A stretch of DNA of 23,541 bases. Origin: a virus. Below, piece by piece: positions 7,554 to 15,645 of the stretch. A model generated the notes under the pieces. The model had not been told where the DNA came from. It did no database searches and saw nothing but the letters and a program-made list of their open reading frames with translations. The position numbers and the translations under genes were made by a program. Numbering within the stretch: position 1 is the first letter of the stretch; every line of letters starts with the position of its first letter. The DNA lies in IMG/VR virus record IMGVR_UViG_3300029448_000451, positions 1 to 23,541 of that record, one strand, 5' to 3'.

Positions 7554-8635
7554 TGAGTAGAATTTTAAGAAGACCAATGTTTAGAGGTGGACGAGTTTCT
7601 AGTTATGGAACGGGGATCGCTTCAGGTTTAGCTGATGGTGGTATGCCAAACAAAAGAGGATTAGTAGATGGCCCAGGTGGTTATTCTGGAGTATTAGATA
7701 TTTACGAATCAGTAAAAGAGAGAATACCTGAAAGAAATACACAAGGTTTATCTAGAGGTGACTACTTAAGAATAGCTAGTGCTGGTTTAGATATATTAGG
7801 AGCACCCGGAGAAACAGGTGGTATTTTAGGAGGCACTTTATCTGCAGCTTCAAAACCTTTATCTAAATTAGGAGTTGATCTTGGAACATCAATGGATGCT
7901 AGACAACAAGCTGAACTAGATAGAAGAGAAGAATTAGCAAGAACTTTAACAGGTGCTGAAGTAGAATATAAAGTAGGTATGGAAAAAGCTAAAGGTGAAA
8001 CAGGTAGAAGACAAATCCTTTTAGAATCAATAACAGAAACTAAAAGAGAAAATGTTAGAAACGATACAACTTTAAGTGAAGAAGAAAAAACAAGAAAATT
8101 AAATGAAATTCAAAACAAATATAATAGTGATTTAGAGTTTTATGTTTTCCAAGGAGGAGACGTATCTGATTACTTTAAACTTGGTTCACAAACAGAACTA
8201 CTTAAAGCAGCTTCTAGAGCAGCCAAAAAAGCAATTAAAGGAGTAAAAGATAGTGACGGCAAACCAATTACTCCAGATCACCCTGATTACACTACTACAT
8301 TAGGTAAGCTACAAGCACAGTATTTAGCTACACTAACAAAAGAATTTGGAAAACAATTTGCTGAAGGTGGAGCGGTGACTGAAGATGTAAATATAATGAC
8401 TGAAACTCCAACAAGTATGACTGATGTTAATGTTGAAGAGACAGTAAATCCAGAACAGTTATCATACGATGAAATAAGAGCAAGATTACCAAAAGAAATT
8501 GGTGATGATATTGTTACATTACTAGCAAATAGTTATCAAGCGCTTGGAGACTTTGCACAAATTAGAACACAAACTGACGTTGATCAGTTCAATCAAAAAT
8601 ATCAAGTACAATTAGTTCTACCACAGGAGGCATAA
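7553..8635 (+). CDS. Putative internal virion protein with Gly-Gly modules and coiled coil
   Basis: The 360-residue product starts with AGAGGA just upstream of a TAATG overlap. Its N-terminus has MFRGGRV (9-15), 'SSYGTGIASGLADGGMP' (16-32) and other Gly-rich segments. Residues about 115-200 are charged and predicted coiled coil ('LDRREELARTL', 'LSEEEKTRKLNEIQNKYN'). A further FAEGGAV lies at 269-275, followed by an acidic Thr-rich linker and a final helical region. The Gly-Gly modules match those of the 645-aa protein three genes upstream, so the two may share a partner. It precedes the 1412-aa protein by three bases and supplies its ribosome binding site (AGGAGG, 8625-8630). No enzymatic motif is seen. 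Confidence 0.55.
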   Translation: MSRILRRPMFRGGRVSSYGTGIASGLADGGMPNKRGLVDGPGGYSGVLDIYESVKERIPERNTQGLSRGDYLRIASAGLDILGAPGETGGILGGTLSAASKPLSKLGVDLGTSMDARQQAELDRREELARTLTGAEVEYKVGMEKAKGETGRRQILLESITETKRENVRNDTTLSEEEKTRKLNEIQNKYNSDLEFYVFQGGDVSDYFKLGSQTELLKAASRAAKKAIKGVKDSDGKPITPDHPDYTTTLGKLQAQYLATLTKEFGKQFAEGGAVTEDVNIMTETPTSMTDVNVEETVNPEQLSYDEIRARLPKEIGDDIVTLLANSYQALGDFAQIRTQTDVDQFNQKYQVQLVLPQEA

Positions 8636-8638
8636 TCT

Positions 8639-11600
8639 ATGTCTGACATGTTTAGAATCCCTAAAGAAAAGGATTTCAAAGCACTCTTACAAGATGCTGA
8701 TGAGCAAGGTTTACTAGAAGAAAAAGCCGGTACATTAGTTAACAATCCATTATCTTGGTTAAGATTTACATCCGGCTTTGGTCCAATAATTCAATACAAC
8801 GAAATGAAAGCAAAAGAATTAGGGCAACCTGATCCTTATAAAGATGTAATAAAAGAAACAGACGAACAAAGAGATACCGCTAGAGAAATAGAAAGAGCTA
8901 TTGTAAAGGGTGGTACAGGTGCTGTTAAATCAATTTTAGAATTTGGTACCGCAGGAATAGATTATGCTTTTGATTCAAATTTAACAAAAAAACTTGATGA
9001 AACAACTAGAAGGTTTTTAAATAAACACGGTAATCCAAATACTTTTTTAGGAGATTCTAGTGCATTACTAATTCAATATGGTGTACCTAGTACCATTGCT
9101 TTTAAAATATTAGGAAACCTTGATAAAGTTTCAAAACTAAAAAATATATCTAAACTTACAAATAAAACTTTAGGTAAAATTAAAAATAAATATTTTAAAG
9201 CAGGAGCAAACGTAGCCTTGCGTTCTGGTAGAGGAGCATTATCTTTAGGTCTAGCTGATATGGCATTGTCTGATGCAGATATGCCAACACTATTTACAAA
9301 AAAAGTAGATGAAAAAGGATTAGAAGGAAGAGATCTAGCTACTGCTAGATTTATTAATAAATTAAAGTATGGACAAGAAGGCGCTCTTATTGGTGGTGGT
9401 ATACCACTTGTAGGCAAAGGACTAGCTTTAGGTTTTAAATACGGAATATATAAACCTACGTTAGCAGTAGGAAAAGTAGGAGCTAAAGTAGCTAATGCTA
9501 CAGTCATTAATCCTGTATCTAAATTAGCAGCTAAAGATAAAATTGTTTTACCAGCAATAGGAAGAGCTATTCAAGCTGCACCTGGAAAAATTGGTGAACA
9601 AATTACATCAAGAGTTTTATTACCCACAGTATCAAGAGGTAAAGTAGGAGGCTTAACTAAAACAACTGTAGAGTTACCTAAATTTGAAAACTGGAGAATG
9701 TTTAGTGTTGACTCCACTAATCCATTAAAAAGTTCATTAAAAAAAATAGATAATGGTTTAGCTTATTTAAGATCTATATCAAGATTTACACCGGAGCTTG
9801 CAGCTATTTCTACAAGAGGACAAAAAGAAATTACAGCTAAAGCAAGAGTAGTAGAAAAATTATTAGATAGTTTAGAAAAGAAAGCATATGATTTAGCGCA
9901 AGGTGCTAAAAAAGTATACAATAGTAAATTAGCTTCTCCATCATTACAAGATAAACATCTTGATGATGTATTAGAATATTTTAAAAATCAAAAAGCTTTA
10001 TCTGCTTTACCTAAAGAGTTGAGACCTGCAGCAAAAGCATTAAATAAAATATTAATAGAAACTAAAAAAACATTTGCAGAATTATTACCTGGTGATTCTT
10101 TAATAAAAGAATCTTTAGAAAATAATATTAAAGGTTATATGAGAAAATCATATGCTGTATTTACTAATCCTAATTATTCAGTCAATGAAACATCAAAAGA
10201 ATTTAAAGATGCAGTTAAATTTGCTTTAGGAGTAATCAATAAAAATAAAGATTTAAAAGAAACAGCTATAAAAATGGCTCGAAGAGATGGCACAACAGCA
10301 GCTGCAGCCAGAACTCAACTAGCTAAAGATCAAGTTAATGATATTTTACAATTTGCAAAAACAGATAACAGAGATCCTATTCAAACTATTACAGAAATAT
10401 CTAAAAAGAAATTAAGATCAGATAACATTATATCTACAGGAGAAGAATTACCTGATGTGATTAGAAAAGTAATGGGTGAAGAAAACAATATGAAAAATGT
10501 TGTTTTGCAAACGATATCTAATTTAGCTACGCAAAGCACAAACAAAATTATGTTTGATAGATTAGGTGAAGCATTAGTTAAATCAAAACAATTATTTAAA
10601 ACAAGAGAAGCTGCTGAATTTGGATATGAAATTACAGCAGATAAATTAGGTAAAGCTGTAACAAGAGTAGGAAAAATAGATGGACTTGGTTTATTAAAAT
10701 CAGATGCAAGTAAATTATTTGGACCAGCAGATATGATTAATAGAATGACAACACTTAAAGGACCATTAGATGCTTTAGCACAATTACCTTTATACAAAAA
10801 CTTTCTACAACTTAAAGTTGCAGCTCAATATGGTAAAACTGTATTATCTCCCGCTACACAAACAAGAAACTTTTCATCAGCAGCCATGTTTGTAATTAAT
10901 AGAGGACTTTTAGGTAATAGAGCTTCATTACAAAACTCAATTCAAATGACAGTAGATGATATTTTTAATGCTGGAAAATTAGGACCTGAAGCAGAAAAAA
11001 GAGTTTTAGCAAATATCGATGAAGGAATTAAATATGGTGCATTAGATGAAAATATAGTAGCAGCTGAATTAGGTGCTGTGTTAAGAGCTATTAGAAAAAA
11101 TAATATTAAAGATACAGATCAACTTACAAAATATTTAGAGACAAAAGGATTATTAAGAACAGCTAGTAGAGTTTATGCAGGAGGAGATAACGTTTGGAAA
11201 TGGTATGCTTATAACTGGTACAAATCTTATCTAACAGATTTTTCTGGTAAGAGTTTACCTAAAATGGAAAAATGGTTTAGAGAAGTGGCTGGACAAAAAT
11301 TAAGCAAAACTAAATTTGATGGATCTAAAATGGATCTTGATGAAGCTATCAAACAAGCTTCTGCTTGGTATGTTAGAAATACAATGCCAACATATAGTAT
11401 GGTACCCGATGCTATTAAAGCAGTAAGAGCTTTACCAATTGGTAACTTCGTATCTTTTCCTGCTGAAATGACAAGAACAAGTTATTTAAGTATGAGAACT
11501 AGTTTAAGAGAAATTGCTACAGATGATCCTGTATTAAGAGAAATGGGATACAGAGGATTAATGGGTCAGTTTGTAACCCTTGGTGGTGCATCTATGGCTG

Positions 11601-12877
11601 CAAAAGGAATATACGGAGCGGTGACAGGAATAAGTGAAGACTTAATGGATAGATACAGAAGATATGTAGCTCCAGACTTTCAAAGAAATTCTAATTTAAT
11701 TGCAGTAACAAAACCAAATGATGAAGGTGAGTTTAAAGTTGTAGATCTATCTACCTTCCTTCCATACGATACAGTGACTAGACCTATTAGAGCAGCTTTT
11801 ACAAAATTAAAAGAACAAAAAATGAATCCTCAAAGTATAGATAGATTTTTAATGGATTTTGCTTTTTCAGGAGATGGACCTTTTGGAGAATTTTTAGCTC
11901 CGTTTGTAAATAAAACTATTTTCTATGAAACAATATCTGAAATAAGAAACAATAAGAAAAAAAGTGGTGGTGCAATTTATAGTGATTTAGCAGATTTTAA
12001 TGAAAAGTTTTTACAAAGCACACAGCATTTATTAGAGACTGTAGCTCCAGGTGCGTTAACAACAACTAAACAATTATATTATGGCTTTAGAGAAAAGTTA
12101 ACTGGCACAGGACAAAGCTATGATCTTGAAGATGTTTTATTAGGATTAGGAACTGGTATTAAACCACAAAAAGTAAATCTAAAAAGATCAATGGAGTTTA
12201 TTGTATCTGATCTTAAAAAAATTAGAACAGAAGCTCCTAAAGGAAGTGACATGTACAAGTTAAATAGAACTAAAGAACAAATTAAATCAGACTTTATTAA
12301 ACAACAAAGATTTGCTTTTAGAGAACAACAAAGAATTTACAACGCATTTAAAACAATGACAGATATAGGATTAGATGAAGACTATATTTTTGATGAAGCA
12401 GATGAAAGAAGACTACCATCTGGTCAAATTGATATGGTTATAGATGGAGAGTTTAAACCTTTAAGTTTTTCTATTCCAAGATTTGAAGAAAAGATTGAAA
12501 CATTAGAAGAAAATTTAGAGAAAACAGGTAGAAAAGGTAAAGATCTTTATGTGAATGAAGAGAATATGTTTCCTGAAAGTGATCTAGAAGATATTATGGA
12601 TCTATTAGAAGATGCTGATTTAAATGGTGCTTTTCCTTTTGATATCACAACTGATCCAGAACCATCTCAAGTAGGAGTGAGGCTTGAAGATCAAACTTTT
12701 GCACCAGCTACTCAAGTATCAGAAATAAAAACACCACCATTACCTAAACAACCAACACCAGTGGTTCAACAAACTACTGCTTCGGTTATCCCACAAACAG
12801 GGTTGACAGCATCAGAAACGGCATTATTATCGCCGGAAGAACAAGCTATAAGATTAAAACAAAAAGGCATTGCTTAA
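8639..12877 (+). CDS. Very large internal virion / ejection protein (1412 aa)
   Basis: This is the longest gene in the window; the ATG follows AGGAGG at 8625-8630. The protein is mostly helical and Lys-rich. A Gly-rich hydrophobic stretch lies near residues 245-290, another around 980-1000 ('GQFVTLGGASMAAKGIYGAV'), and the tail is Pro/Thr-rich with Gln (about 1364-1395). Size, helical content and place after other ejection-type proteins match the largest internal protein of podoviruses (the role of T7 gp16), which forms part of the envelope-spanning ejectosome. Unlike T7 gp16 I see no clear lytic transglycosylase motif, so cell-wall cleavage must be supplied elsewhere or is hidden. The call is based on context and composition. 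Confidence 0.6.
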   Translation: MSDMFRIPKEKDFKALLQDADEQGLLEEKAGTLVNNPLSWLRFTSGFGPIIQYNEMKAKELGQPDPYKDVIKETDEQRDTAREIERAIVKGGTGAVKSILEFGTAGIDYAFDSNLTKKLDETTRRFLNKHGNPNTFLGDSSALLIQYGVPSTIAFKILGNLDKVSKLKNISKLTNKTLGKIKNKYFKAGANVALRSGRGALSLGLADMALSDADMPTLFTKKVDEKGLEGRDLATARFINKLKYGQEGALIGGGIPLVGKGLALGFKYGIYKPTLAVGKVGAKVANATVINPVSKLAAKDKIVLPAIGRAIQAAPGKIGEQITSRVLLPTVSRGKVGGLTKTTVELPKFENWRMFSVDSTNPLKSSLKKIDNGLAYLRSISRFTPELAAISTRGQKEITAKARVVEKLLDSLEKKAYDLAQGAKKVYNSKLASPSLQDKHLDDVLEYFKNQKALSALPKELRPAAKALNKILIETKKTFAELLPGDSLIKESLENNIKGYMRKSYAVFTNPNYSVNETSKEFKDAVKFALGVINKNKDLKETAIKMARRDGTTAAAARTQLAKDQVNDILQFAKTDNRDPIQTITEISKKKLRSDNIISTGEELPDVIRKVMGEENNMKNVVLQTISNLATQSTNKIMFDRLGEALVKSKQLFKTREAAEFGYEITADKLGKAVTRVGKIDGLGLLKSDASKLFGPADMINRMTTLKGPLDALAQLPLYKNFLQLKVAAQYGKTVLSPATQTRNFSSAAMFVINRGLLGNRASLQNSIQMTVDDIFNAGKLGPEAEKRVLANIDEGIKYGALDENIVAAELGAVLRAIRKNNIKDTDQLTKYLETKGLLRTASRVYAGGDNVWKWYAYNWYKSYLTDFSGKSLPKMEKWFREVAGQKLSKTKFDGSKMDLDEAIKQASAWYVRNTMPTYSMVPDAIKAVRALPIGNFVSFPAEMTRTSYLSMRTSLREIATDDPVLREMGYRGLMGQFVTLGGASMAAKGIYGAVTGISEDLMDRYRRYVAPDFQRNSNLIAVTKPNDEGEFKVVDLSTFLPYDTVTRPIRAAFTKLKEQKMNPQSIDRFLMDFAFSGDGPFGEFLAPFVNKTIFYETISEIRNNKKKSGGAIYSDLADFNEKFLQSTQHLLETVAPGALTTTKQLYYGFREKLTGTGQSYDLEDVLLGLGTGIKPQKVNLKRSMEFIVSDLKKIRTEAPKGSDMYKLNRTKEQIKSDFIKQQRFAFREQQRIYNAFKTMTDIGLDEDYIFDEADERRLPSGQIDMVIDGEFKPLSFSIPRFEEKIETLEENLEKTGRKGKDLYVNEENMFPESDLEDIMDLLEDADLNGAFPFDITTDPEPSQVGVRLEDQTFAPATQVSEIKTPPLPKQPTPVVQQTTASVIPQTGLTASETALLSPEEQAIRLKQKGIA

Positions 12878-13071
12878 TGGGCATGAAACCTAAAACAACA
12901 AGAGAACACATTTTATCCTTGTATGGACACATATCAGGAGTCAAAAAGAATTTATCACACGTACACCAAGACGTAGAAAAATTGGGCGGTAAGATAGACA
13001 AGTTCTATTGGGTTCTTTTGACTGTAGCGGGAACTGCAGTCGTCTTTGTGTTAGATAAGGTATTTGGATGA
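12877..13071 (+). CDS. Small one-TM protein, holin-like
   Basis: The ATG overlaps the stop of the 1412-aa gene (TAATG). The 64-residue product has a charged, helical N-terminal half with 'GVKKNLSHVHQDVEKLGGKI', and one strongly hydrophobic segment at about 43-59 ('FYWVLLTVAGTAVVFVL') near the C-terminus. An amphipathic helix followed by one C-terminal membrane helix resembles XhlA-type holin/lysis accessory proteins. Its stop overlaps the start of an M15 peptidase by ATGA, the usual holin-endolysin arrangement. The function is therefore likely permeabilisation of the inner membrane; a spanin-like or accessory role cannot be excluded. Confidence 0.6.
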   Translation: MGMKPKTTREHILSLYGHISGVKKNLSHVHQDVEKLGGKIDKFYWVLLTVAGTAVVFVLDKVFG

Positions 13072-13430
13072 AATTAAGTCAAAATTTTTCTTTAAGAGAG
13101 CTTACTAAATCGCAGACAGCGGAGCGTAAAGGTATTGATAATACACCAACAGAAGAACATATAGAAAATTTAAAATTACTTTGCGAAAATATTTTACAAC
13201 CTATTAGAGATGAGTGGGGCGTTGTAAGTGTATCATCAGGATACCGATCTCCTTCGCTTTGCCAAGCCATCGGCAGTTCAGAAAAATCGCAGCACGCGCG
13301 TGGCCAGGCAGCAGACTTCGAATGTCATACTGTAGATAACAAACAATTATTTGAGTGGGTTACTAATGAATTAGATTATGACCAAGCAATTTTAGAATTT
13401 TACACTGGCACACCGGAGTCTGGTGCATAA
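13068..13430 (+). CDS. M15 peptidase endolysin, apparently C-terminally truncated
   Basis: The 120-residue protein is a peptidoglycan peptidase of the M15A type (Peptidase_M15_3). Visible features are 'SSGYRSPSLCQAIGSS' (57-71) and the zinc site SQHARGQAAD, with ligands His76 and Asp83 (HxxGxxxD). Family members normally continue after 'ILEFY...SGW' into a V-H motif that supplies the third zinc ligand, then about 20-30 more residues. Here the frame stops at 'TPESGA', so Trp, the third ligand and the tail are absent. The stop lies 8 bases inside the next gene. The core (about 13240-13320) is far richer in GC than its surroundings. Its role is host lysis, if still active. Confidence 0.8.
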   Translation: MKLSQNFSLRELTKSQTAERKGIDNTPTEEHIENLKLLCENILQPIRDEWGVVSVSSGYRSPSLCQAIGSSEKSQHARGQAADFECHTVDNKQLFEWVTNELDYDQAILEFYTGTPESGA

Positions 13431-13785
13431 GCATCTTATTATTCGCGCCGAAGCTAGTAAGCCACCAACAGACGAAGAACAATTACAAAACTGGATGAAA
13501 GAGTTTATAGAATCTATAAACATGAAAGTGTTTATGGGTCCTTATGTTAAGTATTGTAATATGCCTGGTAACAGAGGTATTACAGCTGTTGCAATTATAG
13601 AAACATCACACATCGCTATGCACATTTGGGATGAACCTAAACCTGCATTATTACAAATGGATGTTTACTCTTGTGGAGAGTTTGATCACACAGATATCTG
13701 TAAAAAATTAATGAATGATTTTAATATTCACAAGATAGAATATAAATATTTAAATAGAGAAACTGGACTTGTTGATATAGATTAA
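13423..13785 (+). CDS. SpeD-like pyruvoyl-dependent decarboxylase
   Basis: A GTG start at 13423 is preceded by GGAG (13415-13418). The 120-residue protein matches the class 1B S-adenosylmethionine decarboxylase fold: 'MPGNRGITAVAIIETSHIAM' (47-66) and 'MDVYSCGEFD' (79-88). By alignment with the Thermotoga enzyme, Ser62 is the pyruvoyl-forming serine, His67 and Cys84 the catalytic pair, and Thr54 replaces a serine. The residue before Ser62 is Thr, not the usual Glu. Phage SpeD relatives may decarboxylate SAM for spermidine synthesis, but some members of this fold act on ornithine or arginine, so the substrate is open. It converges on minus-strand genes with overlapping stops. Confidence 0.75.
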   Translation: MHKHLIIRAEASKPPTDEEQLQNWMKEFIESINMKVFMGPYVKYCNMPGNRGITAVAIIETSHIAMHIWDEPKPALLQMDVYSCGEFDHTDICKKLMNDFNIHKIEYKYLNRETGLVDID

Positions 13786-13997
13786 CGAGGCTCTTTGTCA
13801 CTACAGATATAACCTATAACTCTTTTTCCATCATACAAATGATAAGATCTTCTATTAAAAAAAGTAGTTTTTCTTTCTTCCATTCTTACATTTTGTTGAT
13901 ACCAAGTATAACAAGATGAATCAAAAATCTCTATGTCTTTGAGGTCTGTCTTACCGTCAGGTAAAAGTATGATCAAGCTGATAATTAAAGATTTCAT
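13782..13997 (-). CDS. Small secreted or membrane-anchored protein, unknown function
   Basis: This 71-residue minus-strand product starts MKSLIISLIILLPDGKTDL, a short hydrophobic stretch (residues 3-12) that could be a weak export signal or anchor. The rest is polar, with Cys29, Cys65, Trp32 and 'YHLYDGKRVIGYICSD' (52-67); two cysteines could form a disulfide in the periplasm. Its ATG overlaps the stop of the 66-aa gene (ATGA), so it is the third gene of a translationally coupled minus-strand set led by the SNF2 helicase. Its stop overlaps the SpeD-like stop in a shared TTAA. I do not recognise a family; the coupling is the main evidence. Confidence 0.55.
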   Translation of the reverse strand: MKSLIISLIILLPDGKTDLKDIEIFDSSCYTWYQQNVRMEERKTTFFNRRSYHLYDGKRVIGYICSDKEPR

Positions 13998-14194
13998 TCT
14001 CTATCGTCATGCCATCGTTCGTTTATTTTTTCTGCAATCCAAAAAGCAACAGGAATACAAACAATAAAAGTATATTCAGCTGCTCTTAATGTAGTTACAT
14101 CCCACAACTTCATTATAATATGATGAAGCATAATAGGTGCAAAACCACCTACGCATAATAATATTGTCATTCTAATGTAAAATGGGTATTTCAT
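13994..14194 (-). CDS. Small two-TM membrane protein
   Basis: The 66-residue minus-strand product has two hydrophobic segments, about 6-28 ('YIRMTILLCVGGFAPIMLHH') and 37-54 ('RAAEYTFIVCIPVAFWIA'), and a charged C-terminus ('EKINERWHDDRE'). Its ATG overlaps the helicase stop and its stop overlaps the next ATG, both as ATGA, which indicates translational coupling. It should lie in the inner membrane with both ends on the same side. The fold could fit a small holin or a superinfection-exclusion protein, but distance from the lysis genes and opposite strand argue against a simple lysis role. Function unknown. Confidence 0.55.
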   Translation of the reverse strand: MKYPFYIRMTILLCVGGFAPIMLHHIIMKLWDVTTLRAAEYTFIVCIPVAFWIAEKINERWHDDRE

Positions 14195-15624
14195 ATCCAG
14201 TCCTGGACTGTATCACCCATTATTGTAGATGCAATATTAATTTTTTTTCTTAAAGCTTTTATGATCTTTTCATCAACAGTCTTTTCTGCTATCAGATCCA
14301 CATATGTTACTGGCTTATGCTGACCTATTCTATGTGCTCTATCTTCTGATTGTAATCTTTTTTCTAGATCATAACTATTAGAATAATAAATAACATTACT
14401 AGCTGCTGTAAGTGTAATACCATACCCACCGGTTTGTGTATTACCAATAAAGTATTTTACATTTGAGTTAGGATCTTGAAACTCTTTGATAGCTGTCTGT
14501 CTATCTTCTGATGATACCTCACCATAGTATTGAACCACACAACCTTCACCATATTCATCTTCTAATGCTGCGGTAATCTCTTTGATATCGTGCACATAAT
14601 TAGCCCAAATAATAACTTTACCCTCCATCTCATCCATAACATCAATTAGTTCTTCTATACGATTGTGTTTAAAATTAGTTATTTTACCATCGTCAGATTT
14701 TAGGTGACCACAAGTAATCTGATGTAATCTCATCAGCTGTGTCAATACATGAGGCGCTGTAGACATCTTACCTTTTAGTAGAGCGAGGGCCGCGGATTTC
14801 ATGGTAGCATAAGCTTCTTTTTGATCCTTGGTTAACTCAACAACTCTATTCATATATATTTTTTTAGGTAAATCTAAACAATCTACTTTCTGTACACGGT
14901 ATGAAAATGCTTTCAATATATCCTCCAATTCATCTAATCTTTGATAACTAGCAACAATCTGTACTCTTCTACCACCAAAATTTCTATCAACCATACGAGC
15001 ATATCTATTTCTGAAAGAGTAATAAGAACTATGATCTAATAGATTTTCATTAAGAAATGCACACTGACTATATAAATCTAAAGGACTTTTTGTTACAGGA
15101 GAACCTGTAAGTATTCTTCTGTATTTAGCGTGCCTACCTAACATCAATATTGATTTAGTTCTTTTAGCTGTAGGGTTTTTAATAGTTGTAGACTCATCGA
15201 TAGCCATAAGTGTTTTATGACTTCTTAAAAATTTATACGCAAACTCAACACCTTTTTTTGTACTAAATGCTTCAACATTCATTATAAGGATGTGAAGGTC
15301 TAGGTCAGGTTTAAATAATTGTTGATACTCTTTATCCTTTGCTTTGGATGTTGTCGCTGTCCATAGTACCATTTTAGGTTTAATATGCCTAACTAAATGT
15401 GTAGGTATTTCTTGCGATAACCAATTAGTATATACACCTTTAGGTGCGACAATTAGCGCACCATCTATTTTACCTTTGTCATAAAGCATTGACATATTAT
15501 CAACCAACACTTTTGATTTACCTGTACCCATCTCCATAAAATAGCCATATTCTTTTTTGTTCCAAGATTTAGATAATGCAACTAGCTGATGAGCATAAGG
15601 CTTTGTTCTAAATTTATAATCCAT
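14191..15624 (-). CDS. SNF2-type SF2 DNA helicase/translocase
   Basis: The 477-residue protein has the full SF2 motif set: 'KPYAHQLVAL' near the N-terminus (8-17), Walker A MGTGKSK (32-38), Ia 'APKGVYTNW' (60-68), motif II DEST at 143-146 in place of DEAH, motif III LTGSP (172-176), motif V 'QTGGYGITLTAA' (397-408) and motif VI SEDRAHRIGQ (426-435). The last is diagnostic of the SNF2/Rad54 group. It is compact, with no accessory DNA-binding or nuclease domain. Such phage enzymes probably remodel DNA-protein complexes or branch-migrate forks during replication and recombination. It is the first gene of the only minus-strand operon here, with its own promoter in the divergent region. Confidence 0.88.
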   Translation of the reverse strand: MDYKFRTKPYAHQLVALSKSWNKKEYGYFMEMGTGKSKVLVDNMSMLYDKGKIDGALIVAPKGVYTNWLSQEIPTHLVRHIKPKMVLWTATTSKAKDKEYQQLFKPDLDLHILIMNVEAFSTKKGVEFAYKFLRSHKTLMAIDESTTIKNPTAKRTKSILMLGRHAKYRRILTGSPVTKSPLDLYSQCAFLNENLLDHSSYYSFRNRYARMVDRNFGGRRVQIVASYQRLDELEDILKAFSYRVQKVDCLDLPKKIYMNRVVELTKDQKEAYATMKSAALALLKGKMSTAPHVLTQLMRLHQITCGHLKSDDGKITNFKHNRIEELIDVMDEMEGKVIIWANYVHDIKEITAALEDEYGEGCVVQYYGEVSSEDRQTAIKEFQDPNSNVKYFIGNTQTGGYGITLTAASNVIYYSNSYDLEKRLQSEDRAHRIGQHKPVTYVDLIAEKTVDEKIIKALRKKINIASTIMGDTVQDWI

Positions 15625-15645
15625 AATTTTTTTTATTCTTTCTAC

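Noticed and set aside
9073-9507. Minus-strand frame of 144 codons inside the 1412-aa gene
   Set aside because: It is the antisense shadow of a long real gene, is Pro/Leu/Ser-rich as such shadows are, and lacks any motif; the same holds for 10381-10797 and 322-603.
13423-15624. A complete TOTE-type conflict system formed by the primase and SNF2 helicase
   Set aside because: The two genes are on opposite strands, two kilobases apart, and no nuclease or other effector domain is fused or adjacent; a replication role fits better.
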